A stretch of DNA of 64,000 nt, taken from assembly GCF_036588685.1 (NCBI RefSeq), contig NC_086378.1, positions 75,843,127 to 75,907,126 of the forward strand. Reading direction: 5' to 3'. A model generated the notes under the pieces. That model saw nothing but the letters and a program-made list of their open reading frames with translations. It did not search any database and was not told the origin of the DNA. Shown here in pieces: positions 1-11,915 of this stretch. A program made the translations under genes and the position numbers. This DNA comes from Mytilus trossulus. Lineage: Eukaryota > Mollusca > Bivalvia > Mytilida > Mytilidae. Each line of letters opens with the position of its first letter. Within the stretch, counting starts at the first letter, position 1.

Positions 1-913
1 AAGTCTTCCGTGCATTCCAGCTGTACAAAAGTCTTCAATATATAATTGTACAGAGGTCTTCCATACATTCTAGGTGCACAAAGGTCTTCCGTACATTCTA
101 GCTGCACAAACGTCTTCCATACATTATAGCTGCACAAATGTCTTCCATACATTCTAGCTGCACTAACGTCTTCCATATATAATTGCACAAAGATCGTCCA
201 TACATTCTAGCTGTACAACAGTCTTCCATACATAATTGTACAAAGGTTTTCCATACATTCTAGCTGCTCAAAAGTCTAGGTCTTCCATACATTCTAGCTG
301 CACAAAAGTCTTCCGTACATAATTGTACAAAAGTCTTCCATACACTCTAGCTGCTCAAAAGTCTCCCATACATAATTGTACAAAGGTCTTTCTTACATTC
401 TAGCTGCCAAAAAGTCTTCCGTACATAATTGTACAAAGGTCTTCCATACATTCTAGCTGCACAAAAGTCTTCCGTACATAATTGTACAAAGGTTTTCCAT
501 ACATTCTAGCTGCTCAAAAGTCTTCTGTACATAATTTTACAAAGGTCTTCCATACATTCTACTGCTCAAAAGTCTTCCATACATAATTGTTCAAAGGTCC
601 TCCATACATTATAGCTGCTCAAAAGTTTTCCATACATAATTGTACAAAGGTTTTCCATACACTCTAGCTGCTTAAAGGTCTTCCGTTCATAATTGTACAA
701 AGGTCTTCCATACTCTCTAGCTGCTCAAAAAGCCTTACGTACCTTATTATACAAAGGTCTTCCATACATTCTAGCTGTACAAAAGTCTTCCGTACATAAT
801 TGTACAAAGGTCTTCCATATGATACACTCTAGATGCTCAAACGTGTTCCATACATAAGTAAACAAAGGGTTTCCATACATTCTAGCTACACAAAAGTCTT
901 CCGTACCTAATTA
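1..913. repeat. 53-bp minisatellite, array 1, left part
   Basis: Tandem unit of about 53 bp made of two related half-units: one reads AAAAGTCTTCCGTACATAAT and continues TTGTAC, the other reads AAAGGTCTTCCATACATTCT and continues AGCTGCTC. Units diverge by point changes and small indels. The array continues unchanged in register at 2831 after the inserted LTR element. Minus-strand ORFs inside it only reflect the repetition. Confidence 0.93.
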
Positions 914-919
914 TACAAA

Positions 920-1393
920 TATAGCCGGGTGAAATGGCTATTCGACTAAATGTAAATCAAGAAGGAAGATTCGCTCCTTAAACTTTTATTTCAGCAGTCC
1001 GGGAAGACCGAACAACAAACTCCAAACTAAATGTAATCTCACATACAAACAATAACAATATATATAAGCACAATCAATTAAAGGATTAAGAAGATTAACA
1101 GATGACAAATTAGAAATAACAATAGATTAAAAGAGTAATTAGTGTCCGACACGTATTTGAAAATTATAGTCCAAACTATCACATAGAATGAATAATGAAA
1201 TAAATAGAGTAAATGCATTTAAGACCTTTGTCCATGATTATGACACATAATCCGTGTAAAACACTTATGCCTAAATTTACGACAAAGTCTTGAATAATTA
1301 AATACATGCAAAACCTAAATATATTAAAACAATTGAATTACTGAAATGTTGTTTCAAAACTAATTTCATTGCACTGTCCAAATAGTCCGGTCA
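920..1393 (-). repeat. LTR (3' LTR relative to the gag-like ORF)
   Basis: 474 bp, repeated at 2351-2824 with no difference seen. On the minus strand it contains an AATAAA polyadenylation signal (complement of 985-990). Confidence 0.87.
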
Positions 1394-1441
1394 TATATTC
1401 CCGCGGCCTCTGAAGACACGTCCCGGGTCTTAATATTATAT

Positions 1442-2269
1442 TCAATTGAAATTGTTCCTGAAGTTTCTTCTGTTATTGTAGCGTCCTCTGTAACGATAGT
1501 TTTGGTTTGGATGATTATCTTCTCTTGTATTTTTCCGAATATTGTCCAGTTCGTCTTCTAGTGTTGTGATTCGATTCAACATACGTTCTTTGTCGCGCTG
1601 TAATTGATATTGCTGGTCGATGGCTTTACATCTTTGATCGTATAGCCGAGAATGAACTGCTTTAAGATCCGTATTGCGTTCCTGTAATTTTTCTATTTCT
1701 TTTTTATCATCTGCACCTTGTTTTTGAAATTTTTCTAAATTGCGAATCACACTGTTATGCTCTTGTTTCAGCTCTTTGAATTTCTTTTCGTAATGAACAC
1801 TTTTGATTTCAAACTTCACTCTCTCTGAATGCACTCGGTCGTGCCTGAGTGTAACGCTATCAATGAATTCTCTATCATAATTAAAGGCGGGAAAGAAATC
1901 CATCAGTTCAATAGTGGTAAGTTCCGCACAAGGAAATATTGACATAGCTTTGTTTTCTTTGAATATCCTCATCCTTTCTGCGTCGCGGCGTAATTTTGAT
2001 TTCGATTTAACTTTGACAACTTTCACGTCCGGTTGTCTGTGATAACTACACATTCTGGCGTAATGTCCAAAACTTCTGCACTTATAGCAAAATGACGTTT
2101 TTGCTATACATTGTCTAAAATGAAATTGATTGTTCACAGTCTTTCCACAAAACTTACATAGGCAGTTGTCCATATGTTGTGTTGAATTTCTGGTCTGAAA
2201 GGTAGCTCCATTATCAGACATCTGGTATCTCCAGTTTCGTCCAAAATTTCTGGTTCTCTGAGTATCCAT
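1442..2269 (-). CDS. Gag-like zinc-knuckle and coiled-coil protein of the LTR element
   Basis: Intact 275-residue ORF, the only one in the element. It starts about 80 bp after the 5' LTR and stops 48 bp before the 3' LTR. Residues 38-54 form a CX2CX8HX3C cluster and residues 61-74 a classical CX2CX4HX4C CCHC knuckle. A basic, Lys/Arg-rich stretch follows (about 83-106), then a predicted coiled coil (about 150-246) and an Arg/Asn-rich tail (256-275, RGRYNNRRNF). Nucleic-acid binding and self-assembly, as in a nucleocapsid, are the likely roles. The order is unusual, because retroviral-type Gag proteins normally carry the knuckles near the C-terminus after a capsid domain, and no capsid domain is recognisable. 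A captured host zinc-knuckle protein is an alternative origin. Confidence 0.75.
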   Translation of the reverse strand: MDTQRTRNFGRNWRYQMSDNGATFQTRNSTQHMDNCLCKFCGKTVNNQFHFRQCIAKTSFCYKCRSFGHYARMCSYHRQPDVKVVKVKSKSKLRRDAERMRIFKENKAMSIFPCAELTTIELMDFFPAFNYDREFIDSVTLRHDRVHSERVKFEIKSVHYEKKFKELKQEHNSVIRNLEKFQKQGADDKKEIEKLQERNTDLKAVHSRLYDQRCKAIDQQYQLQRDKERMLNRITTLEDELDNIRKNTREDNHPNQNYRYRGRYNNRRNFRNNFN

Positions 2270-2335
2270 TTTTCTGTTTGCTGGGGGATCAGCTTCACAG
2301 GTAGAACAAGGTATCCGAAAGATGCGTTGCCCGTA

Positions 2336-2348
2336 CGTCCTAACACCA
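2336..2348 (-). other. Candidate primer-binding site of the LTR element
   Basis: On the minus strand the sequence TGGTGTTAGGACG begins 2 nt after the 5' LTR. A TGG start, complementary to the CCA end of a tRNA, is what a PBS should show. The matching tRNA was not identified. Confidence 0.35.
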
Positions 2349-2350
2349 GA

Positions 2351-2824
2351 TATAGCCGGGTGAAATGGCTATTCGACTAAATGTAAATCAAGAAGGAAGA
2401 TTCGCTCCTTAAACTTTTATTTCAGCAGTCCGGGAAGACCGAACAACAAACTCCAAACTAAATGTAATCTCACATACAAACAATAACAATATATATAAGC
2501 ACAATCAATTAAAGGATTAAGAAGATTAACAGATGACAAATTAGAAATAACAATAGATTAAAAGAGTAATTAGTGTCCGACACGTATTTGAAAATTATAG
2601 TCCAAACTATCACATAGAATGAATAATGAAATAAATAGAGTAAATGCATTTAAGACCTTTGTCCATGATTATGACACATAATCCGTGTAAAACACTTATG
2701 CCTAAATTTACGACAAAGTCTTGAATAATTAAATACATGCAAAACCTAAATATATTAAAACAATTGAATTACTGAAATGTTGTTTCAAAACTAATTTCAT
2801 TGCACTGTCCAAATAGTCCGGTCA
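2351..2824 (-). repeat. LTR (5' LTR relative to the gag-like ORF)
   Basis: 474-bp partner of 920-1393, identical by eye. It borders the candidate primer-binding site. Confidence 0.87.
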
Positions 2825-2830
2825 TACAAA

Positions 2831-4105
2831 GGTCTTCCATACATTCATGCTGCTCAAAAGTCTTCTATTTATAATTGCACAAAGGTCTTCCATACATTCT
2901 AGCTGCCAAAAAGTCTTCCGTAAATAATTGTACAAAAGTCTTCAATACATTCTAGCTGCCCAAAAGTCTTCCATACATAATTGTACAAAGGTCTTACAAT
3001 CATTTTCGTTGCACAAAAGTCTTCCGTACATTATTGTACAAAGGTTTTCTATACATTCTAGCTGCTCAAAAGTTTAGGTCTTCCATACTTTCTAGATGCT
3101 CAAAAGTCTTCCATACATAATTGTACAAAGGTTTTCCATACACTCTAGCTGCTCAAAAGTCTTCCATACATAATTGTACAAAGGTCTTCCATACACTCTA
3201 GCTGCTCAAACGTCTAGGTCTTCAATACACTCTAGCTGCTCAAAAGTCTTCCATACATAATTATACAAAGGTCTTCCATACATTCTAGCTGCTCAAACGT
3301 CTAGGTCTTCAATACACTCTAGCTGCTCAAAAGTCTTCCATACATAATTGTACAAAGGTCTTCCATACACTCTAGCTGCTCAAACGTCTAGGTCTTCAAT
3401 ACACTCTAGATGCTCAAAAGTCTTCCATACATAAGTGTGCAAAGGTTTTCCATACATTCTAGCTGCTCAAAAGTCTTCCGTACATAATTGTACAAAGGTT
3501 TTCCATACATTCTAGCTGCTCAAAAGTCTTCCGTACATAATTGTACAAAGGTCTTCCATACATTCTAGCTGCTCAAAAGTCTTCCATACATAATTATACA
3601 AAGGTTTTCCATACATTCTAGCTGCTCAAAAGTCTTCCGTACATAATTGTACAAAGGTCTTCCATACATAATTGTACAAAGGTCTTCCATACATTATAGC
3701 TGCTCAAAAGTCTTCCATACATAATTATACAAAGGTTTTCCATACATTCTAGCTGCTCAAAAGTCTTCCGTACATAATTGTACAAAAGTCTTCCATACAT
3801 TCAACCTGCTCAAAAGTCTTCCATACATAATTGTACAAAGGTCCTCCATACATAATTGTACAAAGGTCCTCCATACATTATGACTGCTCAAAAGTCTTCT
3901 ATACCTAATTATACAAAGGACTTCCATACAGTCCAGCTGAACAAAAGTCTTCCATATATTCTTGCAGTACAAAAGTCTTCCTTACATTCAAGCTGCTCGA
4001 ACGTCTTCCATACATAATTGCACAAGGGTTTTCCATACATTCTAGCTGCTCAAAAGTCTTACCGATACACATTTGTATTAAGGTCTTCCATACATTAAAT
4101 CTGCT
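2831..4105. repeat. 53-bp minisatellite, array 1, right part
   Basis: Same two-part unit as 1-913. It includes a local higher-order pattern in which a shorter unit containing GTCTAGGTCTTCAATACACT recurs near 3210, 3300 and 3390. The array decays after about 4100. Confidence 0.92.
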
Positions 4106-4335
4106 CAACCATTATTTGCTAACTGGGCCCTATGGTCCATGTGAGATATTGCTACCACTTAGCACTCATCGTTGTCGTTAATTTAAAAACATATCTTTCA
4201 TTCTACTTTGGTTGAATTATCTTAAATTAGGTGTATAGTTTCCTTACATAATTATACACAAGTCTTCCATAAATATATGTACGACATTATAATGGTCATC
4301 CAGACACAACATCTGTACAATATCTACACTAAAGA

Positions 4336-4510
4336 GATATAAGAAGATGTGGTATTAGTGCCAATGAGACAACTCTCCATCCAAGTCACGATTTATATGA
4401 TAGTAACCCGTTATAGGTCAAAGTACGGTCTTCAACACGGAGCCTTAGCTCACGCTATAAAAGGCCCTAAAAGCATACTAGCGTAAAACCATTCAAACGG
4501 GAAATTCAAA
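4336..4510 (+). mobile_element. Dispersed short element, family A (plus copy)
   Basis: Starts near GATGTGGTATTAGTGCCAAT and runs through GAGACAACTCTCCATCC, GGTCAAAGTACGGTCTTCAA and CATTCAAACGGGAAA. Related copies lie at 8700, 9395 (reversed), 59765, 61330 (reversed) and 62520. I recognise this as a very common short repeat of mussel DNA. Its class (SINE or MITE) cannot be decided here. Confidence 0.7.
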
Positions 4511-4774
4511 TAAGCAAACATTACTGATTGCAATAAACGTAAAGAATGAATATCAAAACGGCATATATTAACGAGTGAGCGAATCAGATTTTTGTATCCA
4601 CTTGTTTAAATGTACTATGCCCACTTCATACCAAAGAAACCCTGCAAAACAATTTAAGAACGTTTAGGTTAACTGCTGCAAGTCGAGTTTTCTGTTCCCT
4701 TAAACGACATTCGTAACTCAACCTAGAAACTTCCTTTGTAAAACATACCTACTATTAGATTAAGTATAATTATT

Positions 4775-4950
4775 CAGTGGCGGATCCAGACGTTTTTATA
4801 CGGGATAGGGCCATAGAGGGTCAGTGGCGGATCCAGGAACTTTCATAAGTGGGGGCCCACTGACTGACCTAAGAGGGGGTCCGCTCCAGTCACGCTTCAG
4901 TGGTTCCCTATAAAAGCAAACATTTTTTTTCCCAAAAGGGGGGGGGGTCG
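4775..4950 (+). mobile_element. Family-B MITE copy, truncated, with a doubled 5' end
   Basis: The terminal motif CAGTGGCGGATCCAG occurs twice, at 4775 and 4822. It is followed by the family body (AAGTGGGGGCCCACTGACTG, then the complement of AATCACTGAAGCGTGA) and a poly-G tract. The right terminal repeat is missing. Full copies are at 15708, 26939 and 62915. Confidence 0.7.
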
Positions 4951-5074
4951 TATTCCATTTCCTGTATAATTCGGGATGTTGAAATAAGGTTGCCGGACTG
5001 AGAGGAGAAAAACATAGCAGTCGATTTTTCATCGGTCAAGTTTCATTGTGAACAAGTTTTTCGAACGTTACAGT

Positions 5075-5345
5075 TGGCGTGTTGATTTTGACGGGTGCCA
5101 CATGTGGGGCAGGATCTGCTTACCCTTCCAAAGCACATGATATCACTCCTGGTTTTGATGGGGTTCGTGTTGCTTATTCTTTGGTGTTCTGTGTTGTGTC
5201 ATGTGTTCTATTGATTGTCTGTTTGTCTTTTTCATTTTTAGCAATGGCGTTGTCAGTTTATTTTAGATTTATGAGTTCGACTCTTTGGTATCTTTCGTCC
5301 CTCTTTGATGTAGTTAGTTTAAATCATAACTTGGTCTTATCTTAA
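5075..5345 (+). repeat. Dispersed repeat with a chance ORF
   Basis: Contains an 88-codon ORF with two hydrophobic segments. The DNA (ACGGGTGCCACATGTGGGGC ... GCAATGGCGTTGTCAGTTTA ... GGTATCTTTCGTCCCTCTTT) matches a dispersed element I associate with mussel genomes. A degraded copy of its second half sits at 8940-9065. I do not treat the ORF as a gene. Confidence 0.5.
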
Positions 5346-8300
5346 TAAAGAGACTGCAAAATAATAATCACAAAAATAATATTATGCTTTATTTTATAAT
5401 TGTCACCGGGTTTAACGTTAATTGCACATTGATTTTATTAAAGGACTAGCTTAGCTAATATTCTGAAATCTAAAGAATTGCGCAGAACAAACTATATATC
5501 TTCCTGGTGCATATAGCTCTGGGTAGCATACAAACAATACCTTTCACTTGTATGTTATGACTGAGTCCAAATGACACTTGTTGATCACTTTGGGTTCAAA
5601 CAATTCCGAAGAGATGAGTTTGAATGAATTGAAGGTACAGTTCAACCGTGAAACACGAGTCGACAGTTCCAGCGAAAATTGGCTACGGAAATTAGACCAC
5701 CACAGCTGCAAATTCGGCCCTCATTCTTAACGACTAAAAAACAGTTGCTTAGTTGAGAGTTTTTTTGTTTTTTACTTTCTTTTCTTTAACAATGTCTCTG
5801 ATAGAAGGGTACATTTTTCCAACAACCTCATTCAATTCAACTCAAGTGTTGTTAAATGGCAATGACTGTAACTAATATAGAAAACTAGCAAGTGACTGTG
5901 TGGTGCTAAGTTGCCGCGCATTATCAAACTCTGTACCAGGGTAATTAAAATGTCAAAGAGAACACTTTCCAAACCAACTCCACTGATATTGTTAGCATCC
6001 AACGTCTTTCTCGTTTTCACATTTTAGTTAACCTCAATAGTTCGGACATTTGCATCGATTTCAAAAAATGAATTTAAGTAACAATTGTTGTCGTGAAAAT
6101 CTCAGCCATTGCTTGTTCATCTTTCAAATTTCCAAAACTGCCTTGGTAATGAACACTGCGGCATTGCCAGAGACATATTAATCAATTGTTTTATATGTCT
6201 TTAGCATTGCTTATATTTTTTCGCTTTGAATAAAAAAACACTTTATCACATGATGCTTCAGAAAATTATTCATCAACATAACAGTCTGTTCCTAATAGCA
6301 TTGTCAAGTTCGTCCGATGGGTAATCATAGTCCGAATCACTTGGTGAATATCCGTACACACTTATGTCAATTTTCCTATGGAGAATATATTGCGGACAAA
6401 CTATTCCATGTATAATGAATTCTTTGTCTCCAAATTTTTGCAGGAATAAATGTCTGGGCGATTGGAATATCGTGTTCTCCTGATTTCAGTGCTTGTTTCG
6501 ATGCATTTGCAGTACCAATTCGAAAACTTCAGAATATATCGCTAACACCTGAGAATATCCTACTACGAATAGTCACTAAATTGTGTCCCATGGCATCCGC
6601 AGTATACTATGAGTAGTCCAGTTATTGTAGCGACGGGGAAGATCTCCATCGCTTCCACTTGAATACAAAAGTAATCACTAATAAAGTCAGCGAAAATGTC
6701 ATTATCATCGACAAGAACTCTGTCATTTTGTCGGATTTCATAGCTGCTTCTTTTGTGCAAATTGAATAAAAAAAAAATCAGTTATATAAGATTATTTTCA
6801 AGAGTTATATAATTAAGACACAGAGGTAATGTACAACACCGAGAGACTCTAATCAAGTGTTTGGTTTTCTCTGGACTGTTTATTTACACAATACTATATA
6901 CTAACTTAAGAAACTAGGGCACATCAAGTTATAAATAACATAATACGATGTCCATATTGACAATTGATTTAAATAATAGTGCGTTTGGTTTTAACACTAA
7001 TATGTTTTCATGAAAGATCTTTGAACTTCGGTCTATGATTAGATACTAGTATTACATATTATTGTGATACACATGTGTTTGGCAAAGGAAAAGTGCACCT
7101 TTATGCTATATATATACCGGGTTGACTACCTTATGGTAGACATGGAAGAGTTCACTGTTGATATCATAGGTTACCCGGCGGTCGAGGTTCGGCCAGCAAC
7201 AAATATCTCATAGCAAACACATGTTCCATTGTAACTGTTGATTCTTTCTTTACTACGTTTCAATGAATTGTCTCACTTCTTTTTTATTTTATTGCTTTAC
7301 CTGACATTCACGAAATGAAGTACTGTCCAATCGAAATTTGGCCTTCGTAAGAAAAAGGCTGGACTAATTATTCTGCCAACGGTTTAATCCGACTACATGT
7401 ATATTGAACACATAAAATATCTTGAATTAATTTACTAAAGATTAATTTCTTACATAACATTACATAATAAATACATTTTTACATAATCCACAATCGAAGG
7501 ATATGACAGCTTTTGCTTAACTATAAAAGGGCGGTAAATCAGCTTATTTACAAATTCATTGACTTATTGTTATAGACCAATACTTGGATGATAACAATAA
7601 CAGATAATCTTTAATCTCAGATATCAAACTGACAAAAATCTAATTCGTTGACATGTTTGAAAAAAGAGCAGCTAAAGTTTCCAACTAATACTAATTCTAA
7701 GAAATTACACTGACATCTAAATAATAAAAATGAATCATTAACCTTTAACATAATTTTCTTTTTAAATTCAAAAATAATATTTCCAGTATTTTCACTGTTG
7801 GCATGCCATACATGTACCGTTATCAATTATTATTTGACTTTTCTAGAAAGTTTTTGGTACACCAGTATTACTATAAACGATCCCGAATCATCCCAAAATT
7901 TTTTAAGTAATGTTTTTTAAGCGATTTTTTTTTTAATGTATATTTACGACAGCGGAACACATTTTACCGAGACGTTTCAGATATCTTTTAGTGAAGTTCT
8001 AGCCAACTTCAAAGAAAAGTAAAATTATCAATGCCAAATTAGCGAAAAAAGTATAAATGTTCCTTGGTTACAACAGTAAATTGTACAATATTACATGCAA
8101 TACATGATGGACTAAAATAAACTAAAAACCAAATAATCCCATACTGTTGGTTGGTTGAACTGTTTCTGTGAAAAATCTGGTTTAGCTCGATATACGGACA
8201 ACAATTGTATGGAAAGAGTTTATACTTTTTAATCCGGGTATGACGATATTTTTTGCCGTTCATAACTAACCATTTCCGTCCTATTTCCTGGTCTTTCAAT

Positions 8301-8699
8301 AGGTTGTCGATCCCAAAGGGTGTATTAAAACAAAATTGAAATAAAAGGATGTGGTAACATGTTGCACTTTTCTTTCCTTGTTTTTTCCCGCTATATACGG
8401 TCTAAAACTATTTATTTTTCAAAGTATAATCAAATTATGATGTAAATAAACTTCAGAATAAATCCTGCATGTATACTTAGTTCACACTGTTAGTAATGGT
8501 TAGGGATGATTTTCATTCAAATAGGCTATCAAAAATACAGGTTAAGACGCTAAAATTATCAATTGCATGCTTGTTATGCGCCCATTCATATTTTCACACA
8601 TACAGTCAACAGTGCTGTGTGACATCCATAAAAATCGGACATGCATTGGCAATTCTGAATACTAGTATATAATGCTTTATTGACATGTTCTTTTTGTTA
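5346..8699. other. Intergenic, no gene recognised
   Basis: A+T-rich DNA with only short, unconvincing ORFs on either strand (62-86 codons). No splice-bounded exons, RNA genes or tandem arrays were seen. Confidence 0.5.
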
Positions 8700-8830
8700 C
8701 TTTAAAAAATGATTTCGTCCTCAACGATAAGCAAAGCCCATATCGAATTAGCTATAAAAGGCACCGACATGACAAACGAAATTGTGAAAAGATTCAAACG
8801 AACTAACAAACGGCTTGATTTATAACAAAA
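8700..8830 (+). mobile_element. Family-A fragment (plus)
   Basis: CAACGATAAGCAAAGCCCAT, then AGCTATAAAAGGCACCGA and GATTCAAACGAACTAAC match the 3' part of family A as seen at 59870-59940. Confidence 0.55.
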
Positions 8831-8939
8831 AAAAAGGAAACATGGAGATATATTATCAGATTATCAACCAACGACAAACAACCCTGTCTATAGACATTCA
8901 AATCCGACTTGGGACAGTTACATATATAGAACCTGGCGA

Positions 8940-9065
8940 GGTTCTTCAATTCTTCAGGTTGTTTTTTTTAGCCATGATGTTGTCAGTTTGTTTTCGATCT
9001 GTTAGTTGGAATGTTCTCTGGTATCTTTCGCCTCTCTTTAATTGGTTTATATTTTTTCTGAACGA
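8940..9065 (+). repeat. Degraded copy of the 5075-5345 repeat
   Basis: Shares GCCATGATGTTGTCAGTTTG and TGGTATCTTTCGCCTCTCTT with 5240-5310. Its reading frame is not conserved. Confidence 0.5.
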
Positions 9066-9394
9066 TCCAGACTGTTAATGTTGTCTTTTTTTCTTATACT
9101 AAATCCATTTGAAGTTGGGTGCGCTTATACTGATTGATGATATTGTCTTAGAAACATGTTTTTTTATTAGTTATTATTTGGTTTTGAACGTGTTTTCAGT
9201 AACTGTGAATAGTACTCTCAGATCTTTACTATGTGTCTTTAGTGGGTTTTTTCTGATATTTGCTTGTCGTCTTAGTATCATGACGATCTGCCCAGTTAAG
9301 CCGATCCCTTTGAACTGATTTTTATACCTTTTAGTCTTAAGTTGTGCTGTAACACCACTGTTTCAGTATAGGGGAGGGTTGGCGCGTCCGCCAC

Positions 9395-9625
9395 ATAATT
9401 CCGCCACATTCTGTAGGTGTGCCCTAAGTCCGAATAGCCTGTAATTGAGTTGTAATTGTGTTTGTAAATTAACCGGTACGTAGTTTTCTCGTTTCATTTT
9501 AGTTTTGTTTTTAGCTTCCTATATTCGTTATAGAAGATGACCTACAGTTGCTAACCTTTTACCATTCACATTTGGTCTATGGTGGAGACTAGTTACCTCA
9601 TTGGAAACTATATCACATCTTATTT
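9395..9625 (-). mobile_element. Family-A element, reversed and degraded
   Basis: Reads AGCCTGTAATTGAGTTG, then GACCTACAGTTGCTAA, then ACCTCATTGGAAACTATATC and CACATCTTA. This is the reverse complement of the family-A layout at 4336 and 59765. Confidence 0.55.
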
Positions 9626-11849
9626 TTATATATTTAATTTAATTTTTTTCAATTGGAAAGTATCTGTATAGAGATGTCAGTATAAACTATTTGCATGCAT
9701 GTAGTTTTCAATAACTAAGCACTAATGTGACCCTCAAATTATATATAAAATGTTTTAACAACAAAATACTAAAATACATGTACACATCGATCATGGTGTA
9801 TCTTGCATCATCCTTACTGTTAAACATCTGGCACACTATCTAGCTATGTCACGAATAGTGACGAAATACAGCTTACAAAATATATAGGCTAGTTTTGACT
9901 TTGCATTTTGTAAGACATAACCTCCGTAATATACGTACTTAGTTCATCGAAAAAAAATCAGAAATGGTGAACTTGAATTCATACTGATTTAAAAGAGTCA
10001 AACATCCCTATTTACACATTTGTCTTGATCCATTTCTTGACTTAATATTCTATTTCATCCCATATGGAATTTACTGACGCAATATTTATCGTGTTAGGTC
10101 ACTATTCAGTTTTTTATTCTACGTTGAACTTTTGATGTCGTCCCTAAGCAATGTGGTTTTATAATGATCAAAATACAATGTATGTTATTTGTAATGCAAT
10201 TAGGTTCAAGAATTGTTTTAGACCCTGTCATATTACAACGTCCAGCGTATATATAGTTTTTATTGTATAATTGTATAGCAGACTAATAAATGAGTGACCA
10301 CGTGGAAAGTAAACTTGGAATTGATAGCAAATATAACGAATACAAGTTATTTCTAGTATACTTATGTGCATATTGTACTGGAAAACGCGAAAATAAGTCA
10401 AACTAATGGAAAAAACGCAATTTGCAAGAAGGGGGAAGATAAAAAAAAAAAAAAAAGGTGTCCTGTCCCCAAGTACCTATGCTTTATTCTATGTGTATTT
10501 TTGACATCTATTTTGCACGGTTTGATCATTGGACACCCTAAAGATGATTTCGACTAAGTTTGATTCTGTTTGGTTTTTAAGTAGTTACAGAGGAGAAGGT
10601 TTTTGTTAAATATAACAGCCCTCATTGATGCATGGCAAATGCTCACACTTTGTATGGCGCATATTTCATTTATTGTGTCCTTTTCTAAGAAAACTATTTG
10701 TATGTACTGAATTTTAATTATTTCATCAAGGTAAACCTTTAAATGACTTGCAATTTTATGGTTATCCGCTCTTGTGTAACCTAAAATGTACATGTAATGA
10801 TCACGAAATTATATGCTACAATTATTTTTTACACATTGCATCATCGTTTTGCTTCAATACTTCGATCGGACGTTCAACACCTGGAACAAATCAATTTAAA
10901 TCTGTTATACAAATATTTTTATATATAATTGCATCATCTTACAACTTAAATGATTCGAATTAAAAGGTTGAATATTGATGCAAATGGGAAAATATTGAAT
11001 ATATACTACATATACAATAATTTGTAAGGGACGGTCAAACTTACATAAACCAACCTCACAATCTTTACATTTATGAGGAAGAATGGAAATATGAGTTTGG
11101 CACTGGTCAACATAATCGTCGGAATGCTCCCTTATGCTATTCCGTTTACTCTATACTGTCTGGTATAATATTTCTTAGTTTAAGAACCCCCCCCCCCTCT
11201 CCCTCAATTTGAGCCGCAATAGAAGACACAAGATTGGGCTTAATTAGAAATCCCCAAAATATAGTTTGGTATATATAAATCAGTATTATTAGATACATAA
11301 TATAATGTCTCTGGTATTATATGCATTCATGTAAATTAAAAGTAGTTAGTAAAATCAAAGACAATGGCATTATGTGCTTGTTTTGTTCAAGTTCCAATAA
11401 TACTAATAACTGTATTAGGCCTACATATATACAAAACTCACTGTAGTGAGTTCTGTAAGAATCATACTTTGTATATATATAAGAATACCATTTGTACGCC
11501 AAAAAAGTATGCCAGAATTAATTCGCCATCTCAGATAATAGATAAACAAGTTAAATAGAACATTGACCGTGTTAACATTGACCTTTCAGGTTAAAATAAC
11601 ACAAAGATGTATAAACGTGGTAAATATGTTTATTTTTACGCAAAAGTTTCCGTTTATTTATTATAGAATCGTGGAAAAATCTAGAAATATCTAGCTGTAC
11701 ATGTGTACGTCGCGTTATAATATTATACGTCTTTGTATTCACAAAATTAAGTCAAGCTTAAAATCAAGACTCATGCATGGACAAAGTTGTTTTAAAGATC
11801 GCTACATCTCACGGAGTTCGAGGTTGCCAGGATAAACACAACATCGTAC
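9626..11849. other. Intergenic, no gene recognised
   Basis: A+T-rich, with poly-A (10440-10456) and poly-C (11186-11195) runs. The short ORFs lack coding character. Confidence 0.45.
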
Positions 11850-11915
11850 AATCAGCTGTTTTAAGGGTGTTGTCCCTGTCATCCAATCAAACTTAACTAT
11901 TTAACACACCTCCAG
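11850..11915 (+). promoter_or_regulatory. Promoter-like module, copy A
   Basis: Ordered motifs AATCAGCTG (E-box core CAGCTG), GTGTTGTCCCTGTC, CATCCAATCAAA (CCAAT box) and CACACCTCCAG. The same ordered set recurs at 13491-13562 and 14611-14681, both upstream of candidate PEPCK-1 first exons. About 240 bp downstream is ATGGGTTCAACCAAG (12154), which resembles the start of exon 1b, but it stops after 8 codons and has no matching donor. Copy A may therefore serve a dead or non-coding first exon. Confidence 0.5.

Larger units (their letters stand above)
920..2824 (-). mobile_element. Compact LTR retroelement carrying only a gag-like ORF
   Basis: Two 474-bp direct repeats, identical by eye (920-1393 and 2351-2824), bracket a 957-bp internal region with one ORF on the minus strand. 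The insertion is flanked by a 6-bp direct repeat TACAAA (914-919 and 2825-2830). Removing the element restores a normal minisatellite unit, so the empty site can be read directly. On the minus strand the LTR begins TGACCGGAC and ends CCGGCTATA, so it starts with TG but does not end with CA. No protease, reverse transcriptase or integrase is present, so movement would need enzymes from another element. The layout resembles non-autonomous TRIM/TR-GAG elements. Identical LTRs imply a recent insertion. Confidence 0.87.

Noticed and set aside
3618..4108. Several minus-strand ORFs with repeated MYGRLL peptides
   Set aside because: They are by-products of the 53-bp minisatellite; frames differ from unit to unit and no start or splice signals are conserved.
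5079..5345. 88-codon ORF with two hydrophobic segments
   Set aside because: The DNA belongs to a dispersed repeat with a decayed copy at 8940, and the frame is not kept.
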